Positions 49,858 to 62,673 of a DNA stretch of 64,000 nucleotides are shown piece after piece. How positions within the stretch are numbered: position 1 is the stretch's first letter; each line of letters starts with the position of its first letter. Position numbers and translations under genes: made by a program. Below the pieces are notes generated by a model. The model ran no database searches, had not been told where the DNA came from, and saw nothing but the letters and a program-made list of their open reading frames with translations. This stretch comes from Rhynchonema sp. JSB1_4. Taxonomy: Eukaryota > Nematoda > Chromadorea > Monhysterida > Xyalidae. The stretch lies in the NCBI GenBank assembly GCA_030248065.1, contig JASAMV010002062.1, positions 1 to 64,000 on the forward strand, read 5' to 3'.

Positions 49858-52800
49858 TTGGACATCAGTTTTTGCCTCAAAATCAGACTCTTTTGCTGCG
49901 CAATGACTTCTGGGGTGACAACGTTTACCACACCACAGTATACCGTTGTTGATCTATGGTCTGTCTGTTGTGTTTCAACTGTCGTTAAATGTGCAATGCG
50001 CCACTACCAAACAGAACTCACGCACGATGTGTGGCAGTATTGCTCATGCTTCATGCACAGCGGCAGGTTGCATGAAACGCGTCCTACTACGTCGTCGCTT
50101 CACTTGATCATGCTCGCATTGTCAGAACTAATGTTTAGATTTTCCAAACATTAGTAGTCGATTCAAATATCTGTGCATATTGTAATGTACATACCACTAC
50201 TGGCATGGGCTACGGCAGCCAAATGGGTTGATGTCTTTGTCTGAATGAGACTGTGCTCTTGGTGATGGTGACATTTTGTATGGCACAGTGTAACCCAACG
50301 GTTGCCTTCACGGGCCATGTTGTGGCGCTGTAACGTCCGGGCCCCACGCCATGTGTCTGATGTTCAAAAAAAACCGACGCCCTAAAAACATGAGAACCTC
50401 GAACGGAACCACACATATTTCGCTGGATATTAGCCACGCTCACCTCGCAGGAAGTAAAAAATTTCCAGAAAACTATCCCAAGAAAGCAGCATCGGGCGGC
50501 GCAGCTGCGACCCATTATAAACCGGTCGTCGATTTTTCACGTGTCGCCAATTATGTTCCCGCTTGATGGACATTACTCATAACGAATGGCGTGCGGTGTG
50601 CGCGCAGAGCTGGGAGAAAGGTCACTATCAGTTGGCATAACCGATAAAAAAAGTACCAAGACGACTGAAAATTTATCTGGTACTTGTTATAAAACTGGTT
50701 AGATACCGTGACTCACATCAAACGTATTCCCGAGATGTCAATTTTTCATGTCAGCGAACAGTGTTCTGGTTTGACATTTGGCTGCCATTTGGCGCTTTTT
50801 AACCTACGCCAAGCGTTCGTGATACGTCAAAATTGTGTGCGCGCGAGATGTGAACACGTTTTTATTTTTCGGCCGATGCTTTGCTTTTCTTCCGATCGGC
50901 ATATATAGTTCGGTGCCTAACACCACCAACCATGTCAACTTGGTGTTTGTCGAACGTTGTTGGGTCCGGAAAGTGTTTTTGGAACTTTTTTGTCCAAAAG
51001 TTACGAGTCGTGCCCAAGCACATAACTTCCAGTTGAGCTCGTTCAACGCGTGCCACACCAATGCAGTAAATGTGCACCTCCTAAAGTCTCCCTGGTGTCA
51101 GTGTGGTGAGTGGCTCATTTTCGTGTGCGTGTGTGTGTGTGTTGTTGCGAAAGCTGCAATGTGTTTTTGAAGTTCCAGAGTGTGTGTGCGTGACGTGAAC
51201 CTGATCAGTTACACAACAACTTGGGACAAAATTCTGCGAAATTGGACTCCGCCTATCAGGCCCATTGACAACAATGTCGAAAAATATCTTTCAATGGCGC
51301 GCTAAAAGATTTTTTGTCTTGAAGTTCTGTCGCCCGGATTTTTCTCCACGCACCACTGGTACAAGCGTGCGTTTTTTTGCCGTCGACAACGTTTCCACAG
51401 AACTGCTAAGCCTGGGGCTCTGCATTTTTGTTGAAGCTCAGGCATTTTGTTCCATCCACGTTGTAGAGTGTTGTGTCTTCATGTGTGAGCTGCACATTGG
51501 AGCCGCATGCCGGTGCACACGACCTTTACGCACATCGCACCACTTGTGACGGCTGTGAAGTTCCGAATTTTTATGCAAGTTTTTAGAACTCGCTTAATAT
51601 CCGGCGTGGTTTTTTGTTCCCATGTAATGTTTAGGCGGGTGTTTTCAATGTAACGCGTGGTTATGGAACCCAATTAAATATAGAACAATAAAAATTGCCG
51701 AACTCATTTCTCCGGGGGCCCCTTTTGTAAATTCCAGGTACTTTTATCTGCTCCAATGTCCGCGTAACGGAGCCACTGCGGAACTATGCATATTGGTTAG
51801 CTGACAATTTGCAAGCTTTGGCGCAATACGTCACACGGCTCCAACAAAGTTTTTGGGACACATCGCAAAAACATCAGAATTATACCGGCCGCAAATTGTA
51901 CCCATCACCAAAACTCAAGTCAGATTTCGTGAATACAATGTGAAAGCCTTTGGCGTAAACAGGCAGCGCACGAACTCAGTTGTTTGTTGATATTGATTCC
52001 TATGCCAACGGGATAACAAATTGGAACTTTACAACTTTACAACTTCTGACAGAAATATTCACAAATTTATTTGCTCCTCCTGATTTTGGCACTCGAACAT
52101 GAAAGCAACAAGTGCAGCGGACTTTTGATTTGACTCAATTTGGGCGCGGCAGTGCAATTTTACGGTATTTTGCGGATACGGGAAACAAAAGCTGGTATAT
52201 TGGACTGCCTAACCATTATTAATTCGACTCGAATTAAACCAAGAAGAACTTGCAATCAACGCGGATTTACTCCAAACTACAACGAGGATTTCAAGACAGG
52301 TTCACATGGGTGTGGGGATTTTTCATTTGTCCGAGGACACTCAAATGTCGAGTCGATAACGCTGCCCGAGTTTTACATATGCAGCCCCGAACAGAGCCCT
52401 TCGGGGGCTTCATTATTGAAACGCTGGGGCTCGATTTGGTGTAAAAGTTTTCTAATACTAACCAGAAAAGCAAAGGTTTATGTGTCACAGAAGAGAGCAA
52501 AAACAGGTAGGTTTACCACATTTTTTTCAGTAGGAACTGCTTGCTCTGAGATCGAATTACGTTGCCTTGAAATGCATCGCAAAGCGATTGTGATAACTCA
52601 TTATTTAACAACGTTAGCGATAGTTTCTACAAAATGTCAAAAATCCACCCAAGAGAAAACCCGTGGGCTCTATGAAAACGTTTCCTAATCGAGCCCCGGG
52701 GGGCTTTATATGGAAAAGTCCGGTGTTGTTTTTCTGCTGTCTTCTTGATAAGAAAGTGACAAAACGCGAAGTTCGTCAAAAGTAGTCTGATTTAATCCGT

Positions 52801-52861
52801 TTGTCTCGCGAATTATTGGGTGTGAACGGCAACATGTTGATCGATGTACCGGCGTGAACCA

Positions 52862-52990
52862 CTTAATAACGGGAGCGCATGTACATTCCAAAATCCTTTG
52901 TGAACAAAAAATGGCTTTCTTCGACTGGGGCTCAAACCCTGGTCCTCCGGCTAACCGGGGCATTGCTCTACCATCTGAGCTATCGAAGTG
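52862..52990 (-). repeat. tRNA-derived SINE-like repeat, copy 2
   Basis: On the minus strand it reads TTCGATAGCTCAGATGGTAGAGC, then a T arm GGTTTGAGCCCCAG and tail GTCGAAGAAAGCC, as in copy 1 at 2452-2590. The acceptor-like ends (CTTCGAT and GTCGAAG) pair. The tail GATTTTGGAATGTACATGCG is shared with copy 1. Confidence 0.65.
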
Positions 52991-55580
52991 CCTGCCCTTG
53001 GACGCAAAGTTTTTGGTCATATACATACGCAATGGTGATTGCCGTTTCTGCTGTGATGAACCACATGTTTTCGCTTTTTCGGTGTAATACTATTGTTATC
53101 AACGCACCTGCCTGTCATTGGTCTGAAGGGCTCGGCCAGATGGAGACCCCGAAACCCGAAATATAAATTTTTCCTGTGCCCGTGTGTCGGGCTTTGAAAA
53201 AAATCCCCTCGACCCGAAATGCAAAGCAGGATATTCGAAAATGTTTCTGCTGAAGTATGTTTGCGTCAACTATTAGTAGCACGACCGAAACATTTTCGAA
53301 TATCAATGTGTTTCCGTGTTTCGGTTGCCGAGATTTATTTTGGAAATCACGGAACCTGGAAGTATGCGTAAAGATATGAATTGGGTTGCCAAGACATGTA
53401 CAACACATTTGAATAGCGCGACAGGTACGACAACAGACATCCAGCCCTGCTCGGTTGCGTTGATAACATTAGTAATAGCCCGTTTTCGCCCATATACCCG
53501 CCTCTTTCGTGATCCTGTGTGCGGACCGAAGTTATCGAAGGTCAATTGAACACTGATTCAACTGTTGTACACGCGCGAAACATCTGCCATCGCACAAACG
53601 TTTCGGCAGCTCTTTGAACCATCACCACCCGGCCACAGTTTCATGTTTATTCGGTGGTTTCATTTGACATGCGCGGTCTTGCGGTGTACCACTATTATGG
53701 TATTGGAGGGGAGTATCGACCAGTTTCACTATCCTTGAATACAACCCGTTGTGACATCAACAATTTTCATTCAGATTTTCGATTGTGGGAGCTTAATTCG
53801 TGTGTTGTAGTTTTATCACGAAGAGTTGGGCGTTCCCATCACCTAAGCATTGAGAATATTGTCGACAAAAATAAAGAACAGCGGCGCTAATCCTTCCACG
53901 CGCTGCTCTTGTTGATTATCTCACTTGACGCTTAGAGACAGTCATTTCCAGACAAGTAACAAAAAATTCGCTCGTTTTGTTTGTTTTTCTTCGTTTGCAA
54001 GCCTTGCACCCCTTGAGTTTGTTTGATACAATATTCCGTTGTCTCTGCTCTACAATTTTTCGCGTACCCCAGAATGCATAACATAGGTAGACCTTTACAG
54101 GGTAGACCAAACACAAGCAAGTAAGCATAAATTCAACGCAGCACTTGAGAGCTGCGTAACGTGGTACACAAAATTCGCATCGTATAAATGCGCATAAATT
54201 GAACTCTCGTGTCGGGACGGGCGATTTAGCTATCGTTCAGTTAGTGCGTTAGTAGCCAAACGGCCTTAGCTGAGCTGTAAGTCGACGCATAAGCAGTTTC
54301 ATACGTTGTAGTTTGTCTACCACTTGGTCTGTTGAGTGACTTACACCAAAACAACTTTTATCGTCTGCGCTCGCGCAAAAGACCTCCCTCCCTGCCGGCT
54401 CCGGCCTTGTGTTGGTAGGATATCTCTTTTACCTCAACTTGAGGTCTGCACAAAAGAACTTTCGTATTGGGTACCGGAAGAGAATTTGTGTGCTTTTTGA
54501 CGACCTCCTCAAGCCTGATACCCAAAATACGAGTGGATATGAGGACCAAACGTTTGTTGTGTCAGCACGGCAGCTAAACGCCTGTGGCGGCCAAACACTG
54601 TTGCCTCTTCATTTTGTTTCTCTGAGAAAACAACGGTTTCTCCTGAGTTCTCGAGCAAACTGCAATTGCTAACGATTATTTGCCGAAATTTCGTTGTCTG
54701 ACCACGTTTTTATGATCATCTTATTCAGACACCCGGAAACTTTGGACTCATATCACCACTGTATGTACGTATGATGGACATGCCAAATTTGTCAAAAGTT
54801 CCTGCAATTTATGAATAGCAACCCGGTGCATATATTTGTCGAAAGGTTTTTCTCCGTGCAGGAACATGTATGAAACGTGTACACGACCATAAACCTTGTC
54901 AATTTTACGTGCGCATGTACACTATAATATTACCCATTTTTACTCCCTGTTCCAAACCCTCGCTCAGCATTCAGTTTTTGGGCTATTGTTGGGATTAGAA
55001 ACAGATGGGAGAGGTAACTCAATACCATTTTCAGCTGCCCTACTGCTGATGTGTATTTTAGCACCGCCGATGACCAGGTATACCTTCAGTTCTGTACGGT
55101 AGATCATCTTTTTCTGATTGTGTTGAAAAAAGAGTCCATTCAGCAACACTTGGCTTCACAGCGCCAGCTTTTGACGTAACAAATTGTGCAACAAATCCAG
55201 AACGGCTATGATATGCAGTTAGTATTACGTGCTAACAGCAATTTTTCGCCACGCCATGTTTTTAGCCGGTAACAAATGTCCGAGGCACTTATACGAAAAC
55301 GGTCATGTGAGCATTTTTTTAGTTTGAGAAACCACTTTTTGTGCATTGGAGAAACCCTGTTTAAAAAACAAGTCGGCTTTTGAGGCACTGTTGTAACTTG
55401 TTGTTCCCAAATGTGTTCGACAACAAAACAGTTGCTTCTCATCTTGGTTTCTTTCCTCAAAACGGTTTTTTACACAATTGTCACAACGCTTCTTTTCAAA
55501 CGAGCTGTTTATTTTTCGGATTTCCACGGTAGAAAACGTCAGCATACGGGTGTCCTCGGTTGATGAAAAAGTGCCGTCCG

Positions 55581-55588
55581 TTTATAAA
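55581..55588 (+). promoter_or_regulatory. TATA-like element upstream of tropomodulin
   Basis: TTTATAAA lies about 160 bases before the tropomodulin start codon at 55745. The position would suit a core promoter with a roughly 130-base 5' UTR. There is no other support. Confidence 0.3.
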
Positions 55589-55744
55589 CCCCCGCAACGG
55601 GACTTGTCACAAAAAGTCGTTATTTCGCATCGTTACTGACCATTTTGGTGTCGTCAATAATATCGATTCAGTGCCACTTTGTGTGTGACACCAAAACGCC
55701 TCAGACACTTTCGATCGAGTGGAAAAAATAAATTCTCGAAAATC

Positions 55745-58700
55745 ATGTCACGAAGACAGGCGCTCGGGTGAGTTACACTTGATCATACACATAATTTTAC
55801 TTTGTTGGGTACCTGCCTGAAACTTGAGATCGCAATTATATACATACTGTAGATACCACATTATTGGACTCCAGAAGTGGAACGCACCAAAGTTCGTTTT
55901 CCTCAATAAATTTGGAGCACAGGAAGTTCACGCACACGCACGTTGGTGCTCACGCTATGTTTTATGTTTTATAAATAAAATAACTTATATATTACCTTGG
56001 GTTATGAGACCACAGCCCACCTATATATATATATGTTCAAGGTCATCAACTTTTTATTTTAATCTCGCATTGTTTTTGTGCAAGCGGAACAAAGAGCGAA
56101 AATTGACGTTGGTGGTTTTATGGCACTTCTGGAATGAACTTTTGTGCGTCCCGATTTTCGAGAAACCCATGGTCCACGTGGTTCAGTAAACAATGGAGTT
56201 AATGTGAAAATGAGTCAGATCTTCTGACAACTGTTGCTGTATATTGGGTGCAGCGCCATAAAAATGTATCAAGTTTATGGACTTGGCCAGGGAGAAAAAT
56301 AGTGTTTGGGTCAAAGCTCAGTTACAACCTTACAAGGATCGTCTTTTAGAATGTACGTTTATTTGCTGATCGGTAAATGTGAGCCAACTTTGCTATAAAG
56401 CGTTCAATCCAATCCAATGTTGCTTATTCCATCAGTTCTTAGTACTTTTAGGACTTTATTACTGTGATACTTTTCAAGCATTCAATCGTCGCTTTTGTTG
56501 TAAACCCTGCTGATGTGCTTCGCAGGCTGAGATACTATATATTAATGTAGCTATTTGGCTCCTGATGCAAAAAGCGATGACGTTACGCTAGTTTTATAAG
56601 CAACTTTCAGCAAAACTATACAAGCAACTGGAAACTTTCAGACGTACCCCAGCTGAAACAATCTGTAACTGTAAACCATTGCACTGCCAGTATGCTTTCC
56701 TCCTCGCTGAATAAAAAGAGATCTCCCCTTTTCCGAAAAAAAACGAGTGCGAGTGACACATTTCTGGCAGATTCCGCTCCGCTGTTTTCCAGTGTAAATA
56801 ACAACAATTGATTTGTCCTGCTTGTCAGTCCAGTAGATCAATCAACAAAGCACAAAAACACAAAATAATCTCCAACATTTCAGCACGTACCCGCGCGAGA
56901 AGACGCCGGAGCCGTTGTTCCCGCGCGAGGACAAGTCGAAGAATAAGATGAGCAAAATGTACGGCAACGAATACGACGACGTTGACATTGAGACGTTGTT
57001 GGCAAAGTTGTCGCCCGAAGAATTGGAGGAACTCAACAGTGATGTCGACCCTGATGTTGGTGTTTGTGTTCTAATGCTTGAATTTCGGATTTGTGTGCTT
57101 CGAGAGGCGAAGGCCGAAGGACTGTCATCAGAGGTGGCCCGGCCCGCACACAGCCCCCGGCAGGTCGGCCCGGCCCCGCCCGACCGTGGTAAAACTCGGA
57201 CCGGCCCGATTTTTTTAGCCAATTTTTTCTGATGACTTCTTTGATTTGTTCTGAGAAGAAGCAAGGTTTTGACACAAAATTGAGCACTCCAATCCAAGCC
57301 GAAAATTGCAATTAACATTAAATGCAGTGCCAAATCCTACCGAAAAACCGCGTTTTTTGAAAAACCACGATTTTTTCAAAATTTTGGGCAATATCCGCTG
57401 TCGGGTCGGGCCGGCCCGACTGACACCTCTGGCTGTCATCTGTTGTCGTGCGTGCCCCACACCCAGTGTAGTGGCTGGGGAGGGGATGGGGGGGATTCCC
57501 AGGGTAGTACTTGGGGGGTGGGGGTGGGGGGGTCCCCCCAAATTCATCTATCTATCGTCAACACTTTTTGATTTCATCTATCTATCGTCAACACTTATGG
57601 GCAAATCTATATCGTCAACAAATTCTGGGAACAATCTATCTATTATCGTCAACACATTTCGACTCCAAAATGGGTATTTTTGCCTCAAAATGGCTCAAAG
57701 TCGGTATTTTTTGTCCCAAATAGGCAAAAAATCGCGCGCTACGCGCGGATTTAGTACATCTAAGTACATTTTCATTAATATTTACACATTATTACCTACT
57801 TAGTACACTATACTATACCTTGATTTTTGGCGACCCCCCCCCCCACCATCTATCTATCGTCAACAAGTTTGGGTCGACCCCCCCAGATTTCGGACTTGGG
57901 TCTAGGGTTAGAGGTCGGGGGGTACCCGACACCCGACATCTGGAAGTACCCGACACCCGACATCTCAGAAAAAATCGACACCCGACAGTTGCAAAAAAAC
58001 CGACACCCAGTGTAGTTCCTGGGGGGGGGGAGGGGGGTCCCCCCCCCTCGGGTACGCTATCTCCCCCTCAGGTGGTACACTATCCCCCTATCTCCCCCTC
58101 CGGGTACACTATCTCCCCCAATTTTTGCCTAAAATAGGCATTTTTAGGCCTAAAATGGGCATTTTTATACCAAAAATGTGTGATTTTTAGGTCAATGTTC
58201 TCAAAAGTCGCCAAAATACCCTTTTTATGAAGAATTTTTTCCAAAAAGGGGGAAAAATAGGTCAAATTTTCTACCTCAAAAAGTGACTTTTTCCCGAATT
58301 TGGGTCTTCCCCCCCCCCTTCCCCCCCCTCGGGGGTACACTATCTCCCCCTCCGAAAAAAACGGAGGGTCCGCTATCTCCCCCTCCGGACCAGGAACTAC
58401 ACTGCCGACACCCGACATCCAGTTTTTGAAAAAAACCGGACACCTGTTTTTGGACCAAAAACAGGCAAATTTTTGCTCATTTGCATCATGAGTGCAATTT
58501 TTTGGCTCAAGTCAGGGTAGTACTTGGGGGGGGTGGGGGTTCCCCCCCAAATTCATCTATCTATCGTCAACATTTTTTGATTTCATATATCTATCGTCAA
58601 CACCTATGGGCAAATCTATCTATCGTCAACAAATTCTGGGAACAATCTATCTATCGTCAACACATTTCGACCCCAAAATGGGTATTTTTGCCTCAAAATG

Positions 58701-61700
58701 GCTCAAAGTCGGTATTTTTTGTCCCAAATAGGCAAAAAATCGCGCGCTACGCGCGGATTTAGTACATCTAGGTACATTTTCATTAATATTTACACATTAT
58801 TACCTGCTTAGTACACTATATTCTACCTTGATTTTTGGCGACCCCCCCACCATCTATCTATCGTCAACAAGTTTGGGTCGACCTCGACCCCCCCAGATTT
58901 CGGACTTGGGTCATCTATCTATCGTCAACACATTTCGGGTCCCAATCTATCTATCGTCAACACCCTGACCAAGTACTACACTGGCTCAAGTTACTGAATT
59001 CAAGTATTTTCACACGAAATACACACCAAAATGTCATTCTGCGTCTTCGGAAACATTTGGTTCGAAGAAAATTTTCTCTCAAAATTCTTCTCTCAGCAAT
59101 ACTGATGTTTTGAACCGTAAGTGTCGGGTGTCGGGTTTTTTCGGACCTGGGCATCTGGGGGTACCCGACACCCGACACCTACACTTTTTTGGCACCCGAC
59201 AGCCGACACCCGACATCTCTGTAACCCTACTTGGGTCATCTATTTATCGTCAACACATTTCGGGTCCCAATCTATCTATCGTCAACACCCTGGCCAAGTA
59301 CTACACTGGGGATTCCCCCCTAAGGAGTAGGTACCTTGCAACCACCTCTTGGGGGGGATCAGTGGTGTAGCTACCCAGGCGGGGCGGCAACCTACTGTAC
59401 CACCCAAAATGCGGGGCGGCAACCTACATACTGTACCAGCCGAGCTAGGGGGGGGGGGCGTACCAGTGGGGGGGGGTCATCTGGAAACCGAAATTTTTTA
59501 TGTCTAAACACTGAAGAAAATGTGGCCTAAAACACTAATTTCGCGCGCAGCGCGCGATTTTTCGCCTATTTGCAGACAAATATGCTAATTTTATGCAATT
59601 TTAAGCCAAAAATGAATGTTTTGGGTGAAAAGTTAGGTGGGGCGGCAACCTACCTACTGTACCAGGGGAGGGGCGGCAACCTACCTACTGTACCAGATGA
59701 GGGGCGGCAACCTACCTACTGTACCTAGGGGGGGGACCCCCCCCACCCCCCCCCCCCGCTACACCCGTGGGGGGGGCTGGGGGGGAAGGGTAGGTACCTT
59801 GCAACCACCCCGGAGCAGTGTAGTGGCAGGCCCATGTGTGGGAGGTAAGTATGATGCGGGGTTGGGACCGGAAGCGTGAGAGGTATGATTTTGGTCACCC
59901 AAAAAGGCGAAAAAACACCGCTTTTGTGATACAATTTTGGCCAAAAATTGAGGTAAAAATAGTACTTTTTCAAAATTTTCGCCGAAAATCGCCTAAAAAT
60001 AGGTATTATGGGTGGGTTTGCGCGCGGAGCGCGCGATTTTTGGGAAAATAAGGTCGAAAAACACCGATTTTTGCCTTAAAAAGGTATAAAATTGCTTGTG
60101 AGAGGTATGATTTGGAGTTGTGAGAGGTAAGTACTCAACCCCCCCAACCCCCCCCCCCCCAGCCACCCCCAGGGGGGTGCCCCGGAGGGTACCTTGCAAC
60201 CATCAATTTATGGTTTTTATAGGTAAAAATGGGTGTTTTTCGACCTCAAAACCCCAAAAATCGCGCGCTCCGCGCGCAAACCTCCATATAATAGCTATTT
60301 TGGGCAAATTTTCGGCCAAAATGCAAAAAAGTGCCATTTTTTCGGCCAATTTTGCATGCAAAAAACACCCTTTTTTCGGACCCCAGGGGTACCTTGCAAC
60401 CTTCTGGAGGCTGGGTAGGGGGTACCTTGCAACCATCTGGATCCATCCCCCAAGGGTACCTTGCAACCATCTTCCTGCCACTACACTGCCCACACCCCGT
60501 CATCCGATTTCTGATGTGCTCTTTCCAGAATTCCATGCTCCCGCCGTCCCAACGCTGTCGCGATCAGACAACGAAAGAGCCGACGGGCAAGTTGAACCGC
60601 GAGAATCTGCTCGAATTCCTCGAAGAACAAGCGAAACAGGAGAAAGATTGGGACGAGGCCGTGCCCTATCAGTCCGGCGTCAAACGAGGTGCTCATTAAG
60701 ACAACGATACATTGAGATGAGATTAAGATCAACGATACATTGAGATGAGATGAGAATTATTTATCAAGGGCCTTGGATGATCGAAATCTGTGCATGGCAG
60801 GCATGAAAAATCTTGGCATATAGTTCCTGTTCCTACAAAAAGTCACATGAGTGACTGAACCGATAAGCGCGTTTTTGCTACCGACTTTATCATGAACGGC
60901 TAGAAATCAATACGAAAATAACCTTGCAAAACGGCACTTTTTTACAGGCAAAGTTTTCACTCCCAAATTCGAGCAAGCGCGAGACGAGCCGGAGGAGCCA
61001 GCGATCGAGCTTGACATCGAAGTGAATGAAGACGACGAAATCGAACAGGCGATGAAAGTCGCCACTGAAACGGATATTGTCGATTTCGCTGGTTGGTTGG
61101 AGATGGAGTTATTATTAGAGCAGGTCGGGGGTACCCGACTCCCGCCCGACATCTGAGGAAAAAACTCCGAGCCGACTCCGAGACCCGACCGACACCCGAC
61201 TTTTCAAAAATTACCCAACACTCGACATCTAGTTTTTGAACCAAAAACAGAAAAATTTTGCTGTTTTGCACCACTTGTGCAATTTTTTAGCTCAACTTAG
61301 TGGATTCAGGTTTTTTTTCAAAGGAAATGCGCACCGAAATGTCGCATTCTGCGCCTTCTGAAGCATTTGGTGCGCAAAACTTATTTTGAACCGTGAGTGT
61401 CTGCTGTCGCCTTGCAACCACCCCGGAGGGTACCTTGCAACCATCAATTTTTGGTTTTTATAGGTAAAAATGGGTGTTTTTCGACCTCAAAACCCCAAAA
61501 ATCGCGCGCTCCGCGCGCAAACCTCCATATAATAGCTATTTTGGGCAAATTTTCGGCCAAAATACAAAAAAGCACCATTTTTCGGCCAATTTTGCAGAAA
61601 AAAGCATGCAAAAAACACCCTTTTTTCGGACCCCAGGGGTACCTTGCAACCTTCTGGAGGCTGGGTAGGGGGGTACCTTGCAACCATCTGGATCCCTCCC

Positions 61701-62673
61701 CCCCAAGGGTACCTTGCAACCATCTGCCTGCCACTCAGTGTAGGGGCTGGGGGGGGGGGGCGCGGGGGGGGGTTACCCCCCTCTCAGTACTTACCTACCA
61801 CAAAACCCGAGGGGGGGGGTTGGGGGGGGGTTGAGTACTTACCTCTCACAACTCCAAATCATACCTCTCACAAGCAATTTTATACCTTTTTAAGGCAAAA
61901 ATCGGTGTTTTTCGACCTTATTTTCCCAAAAATCGCGCGCTCCGCGCGCAAACCCGCCCATAATACCTATTTTTAGGCGATTTTCGGAGAAAATTTTGAA
62001 AAAGTACTATTTTTACCTCAATTTTTGGCCAAAATTGTATCACAAAAACGGTGTTTTTTCGCCTTTTTGGGTGACCAAAATCATACCTCTCACGCTTCCG
62101 GTCCCAACCCCGCATCATACTTACCTCCCACACATGGGCCTGCCACTACACTGGCTGTCGGGGTCCTAAAAACCCGACATCCGACACGGAGTTGGTTTTA
62201 CTTATTGTCATGGGAGAAGCCTCAAACAACAGCCTGCAATGTGAAACTGACGCTCGATTTGTTGCCAGCCGGAGGGCCACAATCAGGAGTTCTTATTAAA
62301 CAGGCTTTGGGTAATGGCAGAAAATGTTTCCGACAATTGAAATATGGCATACTGACTGACTGAGGAAAATAATGACGCCAAAGATTAACGTCCGCTCAAC
62401 AATTATTGCGACATTGAATTGGGCAGGTCTGGTCGGCATGCACAGTCTTCTCAGCCAAGCGCAGTATTACAACGCCATCAAAGGCAAGCCTCAGGACGAT
62501 GACTCCGGAACGACATTCACCGGCACGTTGATTTTTTCTTTTGGTTTATTATTTTTTCTCATGATATATTTTTTGTTTGTTTTCCAGGCGTGCTTCGCGC
62601 CACCGCCCCTAAACTGCTGCCAGAAGAGCCGGAAAATGACACCGATGTTGAGGACTGTATCAACAGATTGCAG
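55745..62673 (+). CDS. TMOD: Tropomodulin, pointed-end actin-capping protein (5' part; 3' end outside window)
   Basis: Exons in phase: 55745-55767 (MSRRQALG), 56884-57055, 60529-60688, 60948-61091, 62427 to about 62522 or 62543, and 62588-62673. Family signatures run in order: EYDDVDIETLLAKLSPEEL (first tropomyosin-binding and actin-capping helices), DPD-NSMLPPSQR, DQTTKEPTGKLNRENLL, VKRGKVFTPK, then DFAGLVGMHSLLSQAQYYNA and NDTDVEDCINR at the entry to the leucine-rich repeat domain. The remaining repeats must lie beyond 64 kb. Tropomodulin blocks actin filament pointed ends together with tropomyosin. Before the usual start (MSKMYGNEY) is a short extra segment with TYPREKTPEPLF. Exon 4 ends either at a GC donor or at a GT 21 bases further on. 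Introns 1 and 3 are packed with MITEs. Confidence 0.9.
58008..58404. mobile_element. hAT-type MITE, CAGTGTAGTTCCTGG family: fourth level
   Basis: Perfect ends CAGTGTAGTTCCTGG and CCAGGAACTACACTG are flanked by CCGACACC at 58000-58007 and 58405-58412. It is nearly the reverse complement of 34664-35043 in its interior, so these copies are recent relatives. Confidence 0.93.
58513..58983. mobile_element. hAT-type MITE, CAGGGTAGTACTTGG family: fourth level
   Basis: The ends CAGGGTAGTACTTGG and CCAAGTACTACACTG are flanked by GCTCAAGT at 58505-58512 and 58984-58991. It is nearly identical to parts of the second-level element that contains it, so the family inserted at two levels of one stack. Confidence 0.93.
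59360..59769. mobile_element. MITE with CAGTGGTGTAGCTACCC end, in the stack
   Basis: Starts CAGTGGTGTAGCTACCCAGG and ends GCTACACCCGTG. The interior repeats GGGGCGGCAACCTACCTACTG and has a GCGCGCAGCGCGCG palindrome. The flanks are G runs interrupting a string (CTTGGGGGGATGGGGG) that is found uninterrupted at about 22000, which supports an insertion with an 8-bp duplication now slightly changed. Confidence 0.75.
59816..60179. mobile_element. MITE with CAGTGTAGTGGCAGG end and GAGAGGTATGATTT repeats
   Basis: Flanked by CCCCGGAG at 59808-59815 and 60180-60187. The left end is a good CAGTG terminus; the right end (CAGCCACCCCCAGGGGGGTG) is degraded. The interior has a GCGCGCGGAGCGCGCG palindrome. 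A reversed relative is at about 61737-62152. Confidence 0.8.
61122..62195. mobile_element. Second MITE cluster, in tropomodulin intron 3
   Basis: The left part (GTCGGGGGTACCCGACTCC, then a GGACCAAAAACAG-like block) is a diverged TAGGGTTAGAG-family element. From about 61410 it is interrupted by CCTTGCAACC-family sequence, which in turn meets a reversed GTAGTGGCAGG-type element ending CCTGCCACTACACTG near 62154. GCTGTCG appears at both edges of the inner block (about 61405 and 62155), consistent with an insertion duplication. Confidence 0.6.

Larger units (their letters stand above)
49858..55744. other. Long intergenic region before tropomodulin
   Basis: I find no supportable gene. It holds a reverse SINE copy (52862-52990), a degenerate element with CCCGAAAC-type ends near 53140-53330, and several open frames (52140-52688 the longest) with no familiar residues. 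Direct GAGCCC-rich pieces occur near 52390 and 52690. A TATA-like TTTATAAA at 55581-55588 precedes the tropomodulin start by about 160 bases. Confidence 0.4.
57903..59229. mobile_element. hAT-type MITE, TAGGGTTAGAG family: third level of the stack
   Basis: Begins TAGGGTTAGAG and ends TGTAACCCTA, flanked by CTTGGGTC at 57895-57902 and 59230-59237. The CCCGACACCCGACA runs and the GGACCAAAAACAGGC block match the copies in NOB1. Two further MITEs are inserted in it. Confidence 0.92.
57500..59308. mobile_element. hAT-type MITE, CAGGGTAGTACTTGG family: second level of the stack
   Basis: The ends CAGGGTAGTACTTGG and CCAAGTACTACACTG are flanked by GGGATTCC at 57492-57499 and 59309-59316. The interior has CTATCTATCGTCAACA repeats and a GCGCGCTACGCGCG palindrome, and is itself interrupted by the TAGGGTTAGAG element. 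Confidence 0.92.
57464..60488. mobile_element. hAT-type MITE, CAGTGTAGTGGCTGG family: outer shell of a nested stack
   Basis: The ends CAGTGTAGTGGCTGG and CCTGCCACTACACTG are flanked by CCCACACC at 57456-57463 and 60489-60496. The 3.0-kb span is short element sequence (with repeated GGTACCTTGCAACC units) expanded by at least three independent insertions, each listed separately. It lies in tropomodulin intron 1 and ends 40 bases before exon 3 of the listed order (60529). Confidence 0.9.

Noticed and set aside
50351..50566. Open frames on both strands at 49.86-50.57 kb
   Set aside because: They overlap on opposite strands and have neither family residues nor consistent splice sites, so I could not support a gene.
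52140..52688. 182-codon open frame on the plus strand
   Set aside because: No recognisable motif, no upstream exon and it crosses GAGCCC-rich repeated pieces; more likely chance.
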